Assembly (NCBI GenBank): GCA_002257025.1
Contig: NCHA01000016.1
Span: forward strand, 1 to 58,825
From: Sphingobacteriales bacterium 16-39-50
Lineage (GTDB): Bacteria > Bacteroidota > Bacteroidia > Sphingobacteriales > Sphingobacteriaceae
Reading direction: 5' to 3'
Length of the DNA stretch: 58,825 nt
Shown here one piece after another: positions 8,469 to 17,560 of the stretch (position 1 is the first letter of the stretch; each line of letters starts with the position of its first letter). Below the pieces are notes generated by a model. The model worked only from the letters and a program-made list of their open reading frames with translations. It had not been told where the DNA came from and searched no databases. The position numbers were made by a program, and so were the translations under genes.

Positions 8469-8804
8469 ATGCCATACAAGGAGCGCGACATTACTAAATT
8501 ATATTACAGCATGGGTGAGGTGACCCGTATGTTTGATGTAAACGCATCCCAGATTCGTTTTTACGAACGAGAATTCGAGATCCTCCAGCCCAAAAAGAAC
8601 AAAAAAGGAAATCGCTTATTCAGTGCCGATGATGTTGAAAACCTGAAGATAATTTTCAATCTGGTGAAAGAAAAGGGCTATACCCTGCAGGGTGCCAAAG
8701 ATTATTTACGCAGCAATAAGGCTGAGGTAAAAGAGAACCAAAAGGTGATCGACTCTCTGGAACGGCTTAAACAGTTTCTGCTTGAGGTAAAGGAACAACT
8801 TTAA
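8469..8804 (+). CDS. MerR-family transcriptional regulator, DNA-binding domain only
   Basis: A 111-residue regulator. Residues 14-85 form the MerR winged helix: YYSMGEVTRMFDVNASQIRFYEREF, then the NRLFSADDVENLKIIFNLVKEKGYTLQGAKDYL segment. The C-terminal 25 residues are a coiled-coil dimerisation helix. There is no effector-binding or Cys metal-binding domain, so the signal it senses is unknown. It ends 2 bp before the lipid-kinase gene and should be co-transcribed with it. Confidence 0.92.
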   Translation: MPYKERDITKLYYSMGEVTRMFDVNASQIRFYEREFEILQPKKNKKGNRLFSADDVENLKIIFNLVKEKGYTLQGAKDYLRSNKAEVKENQKVIDSLERLKQFLLEVKEQL

Positions 8805-8806
8805 TT

Positions 8807-9706
8807 ATGCCCGGCCAGAACAAATCTGCAGCAAGTCCTTTAAGGATATTGTTTATCATTAATCCCAAATCAGGGCATGGTGGGGAGAAAAATCTTAAGC
8901 ATCTTATATCTGAGCAATCTGAGTCCGGAGAATTTGATTATCAGGTAATCGTGTTGAGCGGTGATGATAAAGAACGTATTTCAGAAAAATTAAATCAATA
9001 TAAACCTGACATTGTTGCTGCTGCTGGTGGTGATGGAACCATAAATCTAATCGCAGGAATACTTGCAAACACAAGGATTCCGCTTGCTATTATTCCAATG
9101 GGTTCGGCAAATGGCATGGCAAAAGAGCTTCATATCCCCAGTAAGATTGAAAGTGCTTTTGAGATTCTTATCAAAGGAAAAACCCAGGAGATTGATCTGA
9201 TTAAAATTAATGAGAGAATCTGTATCCATCTGGCAGATGTCGGACTTAATGCCAGGGTTGTAAAACGTTTTGAAAATGATGTAAAAAGAGGCATTCTGAC
9301 TTATGCGAAGCACCTTTTTGGTGAAATGTTTCTGCTTAAAAAATATGTTTTCAATATTACGTACGATGGTAAAACAATAAGAAGAAAAGGTGTGTCTATG
9401 ACCTTTGCAAATGCTTCACAATATGGTACCGGAGCAGTGATCAATCCAAAAGGCATACTGGATGATGGTAAATTTGAACTCGTGATTATCAAACCTTTTC
9501 CACGAATTAAGCTATTATCGATTACCTGGAAAATGTTTATGAATAAATTACATACTTCTGATTATGTAGAGATCATCAGCTGCGATAAAGCAGTAGTTAT
9601 GAGCAGCAGAAGAACAACACTTCAGGTAGATGGCGAGGTTCTTGGCAAAGTGAAAGAAATATCAATCGAAAGTATGCATAAGGCACTTATTGTTATAGTA
9701 CCTTAA
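8807..9706 (+). CDS. Diacylglycerol kinase-type lipid kinase (YegS/DagK family)
   Basis: A 299-residue ATP-dependent kinase of diacylglycerol or a related lipid. The nucleotide-binding motif AAAGGDGTIN is at residues 71-80, with GGDGT at 74-78. The N-terminal segment ILFIINPKSGHG and the IIPMGSANGMAKEL loop are also typical. The C-terminal beta-sandwich ends in the usual QVDGEVLG segment. The real substrate could be a ceramide or long-chain base, since Bacteroidota make sphingolipids. It is coupled to the MerR gene. Confidence 0.9.
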   Translation: MPGQNKSAASPLRILFIINPKSGHGGEKNLKHLISEQSESGEFDYQVIVLSGDDKERISEKLNQYKPDIVAAAGGDGTINLIAGILANTRIPLAIIPMGSANGMAKELHIPSKIESAFEILIKGKTQEIDLIKINERICIHLADVGLNARVVKRFENDVKRGILTYAKHLFGEMFLLKKYVFNITYDGKTIRRKGVSMTFANASQYGTGAVINPKGILDDGKFELVIIKPFPRIKLLSITWKMFMNKLHTSDYVEIISCDKAVVMSSRRTTLQVDGEVLGKVKEISIESMHKALIVIVP

Positions 9707-9785
9707 TCTAACGTGAACTCGACATAATATTTAAAAACCATATAGAAACATAGCATTTTAAGCTTCTAATCTACATTTTAGACAC

Positions 9786-9818
9786 AGATAGCCTTGAAGC
9801 TTCGCTTCAAGGCTATCT
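9786..9818. terminator. 15-bp perfect hairpin between convergent genes
   Basis: AGATAGCCTTGAAGC (9786-9800) pairs with its exact complement (9804-9818) around a TTC loop. It lies between the dagK-type gene and the metallophosphatase gene and can serve as a terminator in both directions. Confidence 0.65.
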
Positions 9819-9876
9819 GATTTAAAATCTATGTGGTTAAATATTATTCTTTAGATAGTTTAATATCTAACTCACT

Positions 9877-10932
9877 TTAATCTATCTTATATTCATAGAC
9901 CATTTTCCCCTTTTCAGCATTCGCATCAATTACCCAGGCTGAAATATAAACTGAACCTTCATTTTCAAACTTTAGTTTAAAAAATCCCTTTGCCTTCATT
10001 CCGAATTTCAGATTTTTTCCTGTCTGCAAAACATATTTAAGTTTTGAGCCGGCACCACTAACAATAAAATGATTCTGGTCCTTTGAAATATGCTGAAGAT
10101 TATGCTCATGTCCGGAGGCATAAATAATACCCGGATAACTTTTAAATATCTCGATGAGTCGTTTTCGCAAATGCCTGTAACGGGGATGAGCGATATCCTC
10201 CTTTGCTCCAAAATACTTTCTGTAAATGGGTAACAATGAACCAAGAATTGGCAGGGGAAAATATGCTTTACGATGATAAATAGTAAATGGGAATAAGTGA
10301 TGCCTCAACTTATAACGGCCACCGTGAATGGCATAACTATAAACCGGTGCATGACCTGCAATAATTATTCTCTTACCCTTGTTGCTCTCAAGTATAGTAA
10401 TCAGATGCTTAAAAAAATCTTCTTCTGATTCTACTCTGCAGCCGCACTCTTGCCCAATGGGTCTGAAACCAGGTTGCAGCCACCATTGGGTGTTAATCAT
10501 TACTAGGGTAACATTCGGATTAACATTGATCTCTGTTGGTCCAGGGCACCCTTTTGTAGGGTACATAACGGTTTTCCCAAAAAGCTTTTCGAGGTATTTC
10601 TCCTGTCTTAAAATATAATCATAACCACCTTCTCTGCCCTTGTTCCAATCGTGATTGCCTGAAACAAAGAGCACCTTACCATGATAATCCTTCAATGCTT
10701 CTTTGTGTGCAATTAATGCATTTTCAGCATCCTTACGCAAAATAGCACCTTCCGGAGGCAGGCCTTTAGGATAAATATTATCACCTAAAAAGATAACAGC
10801 AGAATGCTGTCCTTTATCAAAGTGGGAACGCATGGTTTCCAATACGGGATCAGGCCCATGTCTAGCTACATTTCCTGTATCACCAATCAAAAAAATCTCG
10901 TAAGTCTTCTTTTCCCTTCCTCCGGATTGCAT
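9877..10932 (-). CDS. Calcineurin-like metallophosphoesterase
   Basis: A roughly 351-residue binuclear-metal phosphoesterase. All family motifs are visible in order: FLIGDTGN, FLGDNIYP, VSGNHDWNKG, IIAGHAPVYS and ASGHEHNLQ. The substrate is unknown. The frame extends to a TTG at 10962 inside the crotonase gene; the ATG at 10932, just before the first motif strand, is preferred. No signal peptide is seen, so it is probably cytoplasmic. It follows the crotonase gene by 23 bp. Confidence 0.88.
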   Translation of the reverse strand: MQSGGREKKTYEIFLIGDTGNVARHGPDPVLETMRSHFDKGQHSAVIFLGDNIYPKGLPPEGAILRKDAENALIAHKEALKDYHGKVLFVSGNHDWNKGREGGYDYILRQEKYLEKLFGKTVMYPTKGCPGPTEINVNPNVTLVMINTQWWLQPGFRPIGQECGCRVESEEDFFKHLITILESNKGKRIIIAGHAPVYSYAIHGGRYKLRHHLFPFTIYHRKAYFPLPILGSLLPIYRKYFGAKEDIAHPRYRHLRKRLIEIFKSYPGIIYASGHEHNLQHISKDQNHFIVSGAGSKLKYVLQTGKNLKFGMKAKGFFKLKFENEGSVYISAWVIDANAEKGKMVYEYKID

Positions 10933-10955
10933 GATTGATGGTTTAATTTCGGGTG

Positions 10956-11729
10956 TCACCAATTCAGCCTTTCCTTATTTAAAAAAGCTGAAATTCCTTT
11001 CTTGCAATCAGCGGATGAACGGGTTTCTACATTCATTATTACAGCTAAATTCAAACTATCTTCCAATGAAAGATCCTGAACAGAATTAATCAGTGCTTTT
11101 CCAAGAGCTACGGAATTTGCAGAAACTGATTGAATAAATTTCTGAGCATAGGATTGTACAGCTGCGGTTATCTCTTCCTTCGGAGAAATGAAATTAATCA
11201 AGCCATAATCAGAAGCGGTTTGAGCATCAATGAGTTCTCCGATAAGGAGTAACTCTTTTGCTCTTCCCTCACCCATTCTTCTGAGCAGAAAGCAGGTTAC
11301 GAGTGCCGGGATAAAGCCAATCCTGACCTCAGTATAACCAAATTTAGCTTCAGGCACAGAGAATATCAGATCACAAACTGAAATTAATCCACAGCCCCCG
11401 GCTATGGCATGGCCTTCAACCTGCGCGATTACCAATTTTGGAGAGCGGTAGATAAGTAAAAAGAGGTCTTTCAATAAACCGGTATCTTTTAAATTATCCT
11501 CATCTGTATTATTTTGCAAGTGCTTCAGGTAATCTAAATCAGCTCCAGCACTGAATACCTCTCCATTAGCCTTAAGTACGATTACCTTAACATTTTCATC
11601 ATGAATAGCAGCTTTGAAGGCATTTGCTAGTGCAGATACCAAATCAGGATTTAAAGCATTTCGCTTTTCAGGACGGTCAATTGTAATATTCGCTATCCTT
11701 TCTGATATATTATATTCCAGCAATTCCAT
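10956..11729 (-). CDS. Enoyl-CoA hydratase/isomerase (crotonase) family protein
   Basis: A 257-residue acyl-CoA enzyme. The two oxyanion-hole segments SAGADLDYL and AIAGGCGLISVCDLIF are clear, followed by GYTEVRIGFIPA, where the Glu is a candidate catalytic residue. The usual 'GGTQRL' segment is changed to VTCFLLRRMG, which suggests a hydratase of branched or unusual acyl-CoA such as the methylglutaconyl-CoA type, but this cannot be settled here. It lies downstream of comEC and upstream of the metallophosphatase on the same strand. Confidence 0.88.
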   Translation of the reverse strand: MELLEYNISERIANITIDRPEKRNALNPDLVSALANAFKAAIHDENVKVIVLKANGEVFSAGADLDYLKHLQNNTDEDNLKDTGLLKDLFLLIYRSPKLVIAQVEGHAIAGGCGLISVCDLIFSVPEAKFGYTEVRIGFIPALVTCFLLRRMGEGRAKELLLIGELIDAQTASDYGLINFISPKEEITAAVQSYAQKFIQSVSANSVALGKALINSVQDLSLEDSLNLAVIMNVETRSSADCKKGISAFLNKERLNW

Positions 11730-11781
11730 TGTTGATTTCCAATATTAATAATCGGTCCTGATTGATCAAAATTAACCCAAA

Positions 11782-13881
11782 TTACTGTAGTTTGATAATA
11801 TAAGCAGGCGATTTCTTTAAAACATAAGCCGAAACGTTCAGTTTCGCAGCTTCTGAGATCCAGGTCTTAATCTTATACTCAGAATTCGTAGGGTCGATCA
11901 GGATTTTCTTAAACTCTACAAAAGCATTGATATCTGCTAACTTATGAAGCGGATTATGGCTCAAAACAAGGATATCAACTTTTAATCTTTCGCCTGATTT
12001 CGGCAAACTGATTTTTCTGTCCCATCGCAACATTCTGAACTTTCCAAATTGCATAAAATTGGAATCTGACCAGTACGAATCGCCTCTTAATGTACTATCA
12101 ATATTGAGCAAGGTGATATCGGTGTGTCCCCTGCTTTCTAAAGCCGGCTTTATGGCATAAGAGAAAGATCTGTCTGAAGAATCAAAATCTGCCAGAACAA
12201 TACATTTAGCCCCTCGGGAATAAGCAATTGCGGAGTTTCTGCGAGTACTAAAAAATATCAGCTCTTCCTTTTTAAAATTTAGAATCCGGTCCAGGGAAAT
12301 ACTCATGAAAAGGATCATGCCCGAAATCATTGCTGTAAATACAAAGATTTTCAACTTGAATTCCGACCAAAACAGGAGAGTTAGAATAAATGTACAAAGC
12401 AGAAAAAGCTGAAAACCGTTGATCCATATTCCCGAAATACTTGAAAAGGGAAGATTTTCTATCCAGAATAAAATATCATTCGTCAGATTGATCAATCCAC
12501 TTAAAAATTTCCCAAGGGGAAACAGCACACTTTCAAACGGAATGGCAAGCAGCAAAATACCAGAATACATGATGATTGTCACCGGCAAAACTATAAGCAG
12601 ATTACTAAGCAGAAAATAAAGTGGGAATTGATGAAAGCTATATAAACTGAGCGGAAAAGTGGCTAGCTGAGCAGCTATAGAAAGCACACAATAACTCCAG
12701 ATATAATCAGCAAATTTATTCTTGAAATAAAAGGAATGATATAATTTGGGATGGAAGTATACCAGTCCGCAAACAGCAAGATAGGAAAGCTGAAATCCTA
12801 CATCGAAAAGATAATATGGATAATATAAAAGCAGGAAAAATGCTGAGATTGCGATCAAATTATAGGAGTTCTGATTCCTTTTCAGTGCTTTTCCAATCAC
12901 CATAAAACTAATCATTAGTGCAGCCCTGCAAACAGGTGATGAAAAACCGCTTACCATAGAATAAAACCAGATTGCAGTAATTATAAACAGTATCCGTATA
13001 AGAACAAGAGCCTTAATTTTATCCATTGGCTTGAGCAAAACAGATAATACCAGAAAAACAATACCCACATGCATTCCGGATACAGAAAGGACATGCATTG
13101 TTCCAGTCTTTGAATAAGCCTCTATTACATCCCTATTCAGGTCTGCCCGGTACCCTAAAATTAGAGTTGAAGCCAAAGCTGCTGCATCCCGATCAGTCAG
13201 ATAAGAATTGTATTTATTGATCAACTTCTTTCTTAAAGACAGAGCAAATGATATAACAGGATTACCTGCATTGCTTTTTAACACCCGAAATTGATTCCTT
13301 TTAACGTAAGATTGAAAGTAAACTTGCCGATTTTCCATAAACAGCTTATAATCAAACTCTCCGGGATTGTACGGAGGCTCCAGAGCATTATAAACGGCAG
13401 GAATGAGCAAAATATCTCCATAATCAGGTACATACTTTCTACTGGAATCAGCTTCCATTGAGATCAATATTTTTCCACTGCTATTTTTAAGGATTTGCTT
13501 ATTGAATACGCCTACCACTTCCCCCTCAAAACGGAAATTACCATTGGCAACTTTAGGTTCATTCTGAACCCTGAGTAGTAAAATGTCTGCTTTTAATATA
13601 TTGAATCTAAATGGATCAAAACTTTCTGATTTATATACTGTAAGGCTAAAACAGAAAATATAAATGAAAACATGAATGATCAAACCGAAAATCCAGGCCC
13701 GTCTGAAAAGGAAAAACCGTTTATATCCCAATAGCAAGAACAGGAAAATGCAAAGGATTAAAAGACAGAACTCAAATCCCCATTCGATCAGAAAATAATG
13801 TGCGAAAAATCTTCCGGAAATTATCCCAAGTATCATAGGAATTAACAATCGTACAAATGGCACCTCTCCCCTGTATAACAT
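11782..13881 (-). CDS. comEC: ComEC/Rec2-family DNA-uptake channel protein
   Basis: A 699-residue polytopic inner-membrane protein, the channel through which one DNA strand enters the cytoplasm in natural transformation. N-terminal membrane helices (about 10-75) lead into a DUF4131-like beta domain. The competence domain carries the signature HVLSVSGMHVGIVF near residue 260 and PVCRAALM, then many membrane segments to about residue 510. The C-terminal 170 residues have the remains of a beta-lactamase-like fold but none of its HxHxDH metal ligands, so that domain appears non-catalytic. The gene starts 2 bp after the stop of the HhH-barrel gene, giving a tight operon. Confidence 0.92.
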   Translation of the reverse strand: MLYRGEVPFVRLLIPMILGIISGRFFAHYFLIEWGFEFCLLILCIFLFLLLGYKRFFLFRRAWIFGLIIHVFIYIFCFSLTVYKSESFDPFRFNILKADILLLRVQNEPKVANGNFRFEGEVVGVFNKQILKNSSGKILISMEADSSRKYVPDYGDILLIPAVYNALEPPYNPGEFDYKLFMENRQVYFQSYVKRNQFRVLKSNAGNPVISFALSLRKKLINKYNSYLTDRDAAALASTLILGYRADLNRDVIEAYSKTGTMHVLSVSGMHVGIVFLVLSVLLKPMDKIKALVLIRILFIITAIWFYSMVSGFSSPVCRAALMISFMVIGKALKRNQNSYNLIAISAFFLLLYYPYYLFDVGFQLSYLAVCGLVYFHPKLYHSFYFKNKFADYIWSYCVLSIAAQLATFPLSLYSFHQFPLYFLLSNLLIVLPVTIIMYSGILLLAIPFESVLFPLGKFLSGLINLTNDILFWIENLPFSSISGIWINGFQLFLLCTFILTLLFWSEFKLKIFVFTAMISGMILFMSISLDRILNFKKEELIFFSTRRNSAIAYSRGAKCIVLADFDSSDRSFSYAIKPALESRGHTDITLLNIDSTLRGDSYWSDSNFMQFGKFRMLRWDRKISLPKSGERLKVDILVLSHNPLHKLADINAFVEFKKILIDPTNSEYKIKTWISEAAKLNVSAYVLKKSPAYIIKLQ

Positions 13882-13883
13882 AA

Positions 13884-15929
13884 TCAGAACTGAAATCGCA
13901 ACTGCAATCTGATATCAGAACGCTTATTCCCACTGATCAGATCCCCTCCGCTTCCAATCACTTCCTGATTGGCATAGCTGACTAAGGCATAACGCAACCA
14001 GAGATCGGTTCCACGTGATATGGTATATCTGCCATTGACATAAAACCTGATTCCTTTCCCCTGATAAGCCGGTACAGAGTATGAATACAAAACATCATTC
14101 TCGTAAGAATAGATCCTTGTATTGAACCCTGAGGTTTCAAAAATTGCAAAGCGAAAATTACCTGATATTTTTGAACCCATAGGATCGTAAATAATATCCT
14201 GGAAGCTCAAAAAACCAAATTCAGGATTCAGATTGCCTTTTCTATAACGAACAATTTCTGCACGGTTTCTGATAGAAAAATCATTGCTGATTTTATAGGT
14301 CATATCGACTCTTAAATTCTGCTTATCTACAATATCCAAACCTGGTCCGGAATCTTCAGTATTCTCCTCCCTGATCTGTTGCCTGAATCTGCCAATAAGT
14401 TTAAACAGCTTTCCTGGTGTATAAGTGATTTGCCCAAAGAGTTCATAACCAGAAGAGGGACCATCAACTCTGAATTTCAACCATGGGAACCTGAAAAAAT
14501 CTGAATAGGCATACAGTTCCCATTGCCGGTTAAACTTAATTGCCAGGCCAGAATAAAACCCGCGTTCGTTAACAGCATTCGATGATTCTGCCAGTCCCTG
14601 ATTAAAAAAAGAATGATAATTTCTTTCGTAATTCCTATAGAGCAGAACCAAAGATACAGGCGGAGCTAAACTACTGAGGAGGCCATTTAAAAAGGCAAAA
14701 CCAGAATTCAGACTATGAGCTACCTCCCCGAATAAATAGGAATTCCTAAAAGTATAACTATAATTCATGCCCACATTGTTAAGGATGGCGCCCTTGAAAT
14801 TATATTGCTGATAAAGCGACTTTCCTTCTGCAATGGGAATACTGAATTGGGTACGATAAGCAGTTATTCCTGCACTCAAATCCCCTGAATTATATTGAAC
14901 ATTAGCACCATAAACACGCTGCGAAAGAGCATTCTTATTAAGAATCTCGGTTTTGGTTCGATGCAAACCACTTACTTGCATTGAACTGACCTCCAAACCG
15001 GATTCTGCCATTCCAGCATCAATTCTTCTTCCTGAATAAAATGGAGTAAAAGAAATTGTATTTAATTTAAATGTTCCTGCAATCCCACGCATGAATAAGG
15101 ATTCGTTTATTGAACTATATGGTCTTAAACCAACATCATGCTTCGCAATTGTACTCAGGTTTGCTCCTTTACCAAATCCTGCTCCAGCCCACATGTTCAA
15201 TCCCTGACCAAACTGCAATGCGTAATCACCGGCAATTACTTTTCTGACAATCCCATTTCCTCTATATGAAACATTTGCTGAATAAAAATCAAAACCTCTG
15301 CCCCCCTTGCTGAATGATAAAGGCTCTCCGGCATCTTTTTCCATATTAAGCGATGCAAATAATACATTCGAATAGTTATAACGGTAACGGGTAAACATCC
15401 GCATTGCTGAACCTAAATAAGAGCCATCAGCACCTAAATTGGAGGATGAAAAACCGGATTGTCTCTCTAAAACCTGTCCGAACCTCAACATGAGGTCATG
15501 TTCAGATTTCATTATAAGTTTCTTAAAAGAAACAGATTTCAATTCTGCGGGTGGTAATACCACAATAAAATTCAAAAGCCAGCGAAGGGTCTGAGGATCG
15601 AAACCGGGTACACTTTGCAACTCAAGAACATCCATAAACAGACCATTTTCTTCCCTGTGACTGAGTATGGACTTGACCTGAACCGGTGAAATAAAGAATA
15701 ACTCATGCAATTGATCTTTACTGGCAAGATTAATATTGAGAGGCGATCTCCTGTAATGATTCAAACGTTCCGAGATTTCTGAATAATCATGATCTTCAGA
15801 AAGTTCAGGAGCCATTGATTCCAGTATCTGTTCAATCAGAACATCATTCTGAACCTGTGAATAAGTAGTTATGCCGCGGGTTAAGCAAAGCAAAACCAAC
15901 AGATAAATCGTTCTATAGTCAGAATTCAT
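13884..15929 (-). CDS. Helix-hairpin-helix domain fused to a predicted outer-membrane beta-barrel
   Basis: A 681-residue exported protein. The ATG at 15929 is chosen because it begins a Sec signal peptide cleaved after about residue 25; the frame is open to 15986. Residues about 62-121 form a ComEA-like HhH repeat: LNINLASKDQLHELFFISP, then ILSHREENGLFMDVLELQSVPGF. The remaining ~530 residues are amphipathic beta-strands rich in Tyr/Phe/Arg and end in the aromatic residue expected of outer-membrane barrels (LRFQF). HhH domains of ComEA bind DNA non-specifically in the periplasm. A DNA receptor or export pore is therefore inferred. It overlaps the upstream barrel gene by 11 bp and abuts comEC. 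Confidence 0.82.
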   Translation of the reverse strand: MNSDYRTIYLLVLLCLTRGITTYSQVQNDVLIEQILESMAPELSEDHDYSEISERLNHYRRSPLNINLASKDQLHELFFISPVQVKSILSHREENGLFMDVLELQSVPGFDPQTLRWLLNFIVVLPPAELKSVSFKKLIMKSEHDLMLRFGQVLERQSGFSSSNLGADGSYLGSAMRMFTRYRYNYSNVLFASLNMEKDAGEPLSFSKGGRGFDFYSANVSYRGNGIVRKVIAGDYALQFGQGLNMWAGAGFGKGANLSTIAKHDVGLRPYSSINESLFMRGIAGTFKLNTISFTPFYSGRRIDAGMAESGLEVSSMQVSGLHRTKTEILNKNALSQRVYGANVQYNSGDLSAGITAYRTQFSIPIAEGKSLYQQYNFKGAILNNVGMNYSYTFRNSYLFGEVAHSLNSGFAFLNGLLSSLAPPVSLVLLYRNYERNYHSFFNQGLAESSNAVNERGFYSGLAIKFNRQWELYAYSDFFRFPWLKFRVDGPSSGYELFGQITYTPGKLFKLIGRFRQQIREENTEDSGPGLDIVDKQNLRVDMTYKISNDFSIRNRAEIVRYRKGNLNPEFGFLSFQDIIYDPMGSKISGNFRFAIFETSGFNTRIYSYENDVLYSYSVPAYQGKGIRFYVNGRYTISRGTDLWLRYALVSYANQEVIGSGGDLISGNKRSDIRLQLRFQF

Positions 15930-16713
15930 AATTGAATGATAAATTCGGAGAATATCCAAGTATGGGGTGTGATGATACAGCTGCATCCAGTGAAAACCTC
16001 CTGTATTTTAATCCAAAGCCCCCGGTTTGTTTAAATGGATTAGCACTTAATCCGCCACGTAAATAAAACCGTTTGACAATTTGATACTCAATACCCATTT
16101 TGATATTCATCCCAAAATCAAGCATCTTATTTAAATCGCTTATAAACAACAACTTATCACTTGCCAGATATGCAAGACCCACAGAAATTCCGGAATGGAT
16201 ATGAGAGCCTGAAAGTTCATTAATCCTGCTCCTACCCGGGTTATATATATAACTTCCCAGACGGATTCTATCGTTCAGGCTATATTGCATACCCGCATCC
16301 ACACTAATTACATTTCCGCTACCATAGACAGGTATGCTGATCTGATGATATTTCAGTGCAAGTGAAATAGAAAGGGCAGCGGAAAAACTTCTGGAAAGAG
16401 CAAGCCCTGCGGTTTGTTCCAGGTATTCAGAAATACCATAGCGTTGAAAGCTAAGCCCCAAAACATGATTCTTTACAGGTATTCCAAAAACTGCACTTTG
16501 AGTACTTAGCTCAGGGTCTAAATAATGCTGTTCATATCCCAATGCAAATATTGCGCGTTCAATACTTGCAGCACCAGCACTATTTTGCTGTAATGACCAT
16601 ACATCCTGTAATGCCGTACCAGCTGAGCCCATTGCTTTAGATCTGGATCCCGGGTTGTTTTGAGCATGTAAAGAATGTTGGAATAAAATACAGATCAGGC
16701 AGATGTATTTCAT
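15919..16713 (-). CDS. PorV/PorQ-like outer-membrane beta-barrel protein
   Basis: A 264-residue protein with a signal peptide (ends HSLHAQ). The mature start NNPGSRSKAMGSAGTALQDVWSLQQNSAGAA is typical of FadL-fold PorV/PorQ proteins. The rest is alternating beta-strands ending in SFNYEF. PorV-type proteins act as shuttles in type IX secretion, but this one lies at the head of an operon with the HhH-barrel protein and ComEC. A role in an outer-membrane DNA-handling complex is inference. Confidence 0.8.
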   Translation of the reverse strand: MKYICLICILFQHSLHAQNNPGSRSKAMGSAGTALQDVWSLQQNSAGAASIERAIFALGYEQHYLDPELSTQSAVFGIPVKNHVLGLSFQRYGISEYLEQTAGLALSRSFSAALSISLALKYHQISIPVYGSGNVISVDAGMQYSLNDRIRLGSYIYNPGRSRINELSGSHIHSGISVGLAYLASDKLLFISDLNKMLDFGMNIKMGIEYQIVKRFYLRGGLSANPFKQTGGFGLKYRRFSLDAAVSSHPILGYSPNLSFNYEF

Positions 16714-16821
16714 TTATATCAAATTAACAATAGAGGAAGGGAGTGGCAAATTGGATTATTAAACGGTCGATAGTAACAAAAACCGGAATTATTAGTCTCT
16801 TTGTCAAATCAATTATTAACC

Positions 16822-17487
16822 ATGAAAAGAATCATTTTAAATCTCGCTTTGTTACTCATTGGAACAAGCGTTTTCGCGCAAAGCAACAAAATAGCTGAGG
16901 GCACCATTGTATACACAGTGGAATGGAAATTACCAGAGCAAATGCAAGCTATGGCCAGTAACTTCCCAACTGAAATTAAGGTATTCTTCAAGGGAGATTC
17001 ATCCAGTTTAAAAACTGAATCTGCAATGTACAGTAGTACCAACATTATCAATTTCAGCAAGGAATATGAGCGCCTACTGTTGAATATACCAATGATGGGG
17101 AAAAAGTTTTCAGTCATCTTTAGTCCGGCAGACCAGGAAAGAATTGCAGCTAATATGCCCGAATTAAGTGTAAAACCAGGTACTGAAACAAAAAAGATTG
17201 CTGGTTATACAGCTCAAAAACATGAAGTTAATGAGAAGAAAAGCAATCAAAATTCTGAAGCATGGTTTACAAAGGATGTGGAGATCACACCCAATTCTTT
17301 AAGCCGCTTTTATGGTAAGGAATACGGATTCCCCGTTGAATTCACTTCCTACATGAACGGCCTGAGTGTAAAAGCGGTAGTGAAAGAAATTGCAGCAGGT
17401 CCAGTGCCTGCGGGCTCGTTCAGTGCAACCAAAGATTATGAAGAGATTACTTTAGACCAGCTAATGCAAATGCAGGGAGGAAGATAA
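16822..17487 (+). CDS. Exported DUF4412/GLPGLI-like protein
   Basis: A 221-residue protein with a Sec signal peptide (LLLIGTSVFAQ). The ATG at 16822 begins the signal peptide; the frame extends 21 bp upstream. The mature part starts with the beta-strand EGTIVYTVEWKLP and contains a long stretch with KIAGYTAQKHEV and a 'W-F-K-D-EI-P' segment similar to DUF4412/GLPGLI proteins. Function unknown, and likely periplasmic. Divergent from the PorV-like operon and 73 bp before the LtaS-type gene. Confidence 0.75.
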   Translation: MKRIILNLALLLIGTSVFAQSNKIAEGTIVYTVEWKLPEQMQAMASNFPTEIKVFFKGDSSSLKTESAMYSSTNIINFSKEYERLLLNIPMMGKKFSVIFSPADQERIAANMPELSVKPGTETKKIAGYTAQKHEVNEKKSNQNSEAWFTKDVEITPNSLSRFYGKEYGFPVEFTSYMNGLSVKAVVKEIAAGPVPAGSFSATKDYEEITLDQLMQMQGGR

Positions 17488-17560
17488 AACCCTTGTTTAG
17501 GTTAAATTAACTCAAAGTTTAAAGCTTTTTAACATTCGGCGTTTTTCATAACTTGCGCTG

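Noticed and set aside
15919..16713. PorV of a type IX secretion system
   Set aside because: The N-terminal pattern is similar, but no por/gld genes are near, and the protein is in a ComEC operon; only 'PorV-like' is supported.
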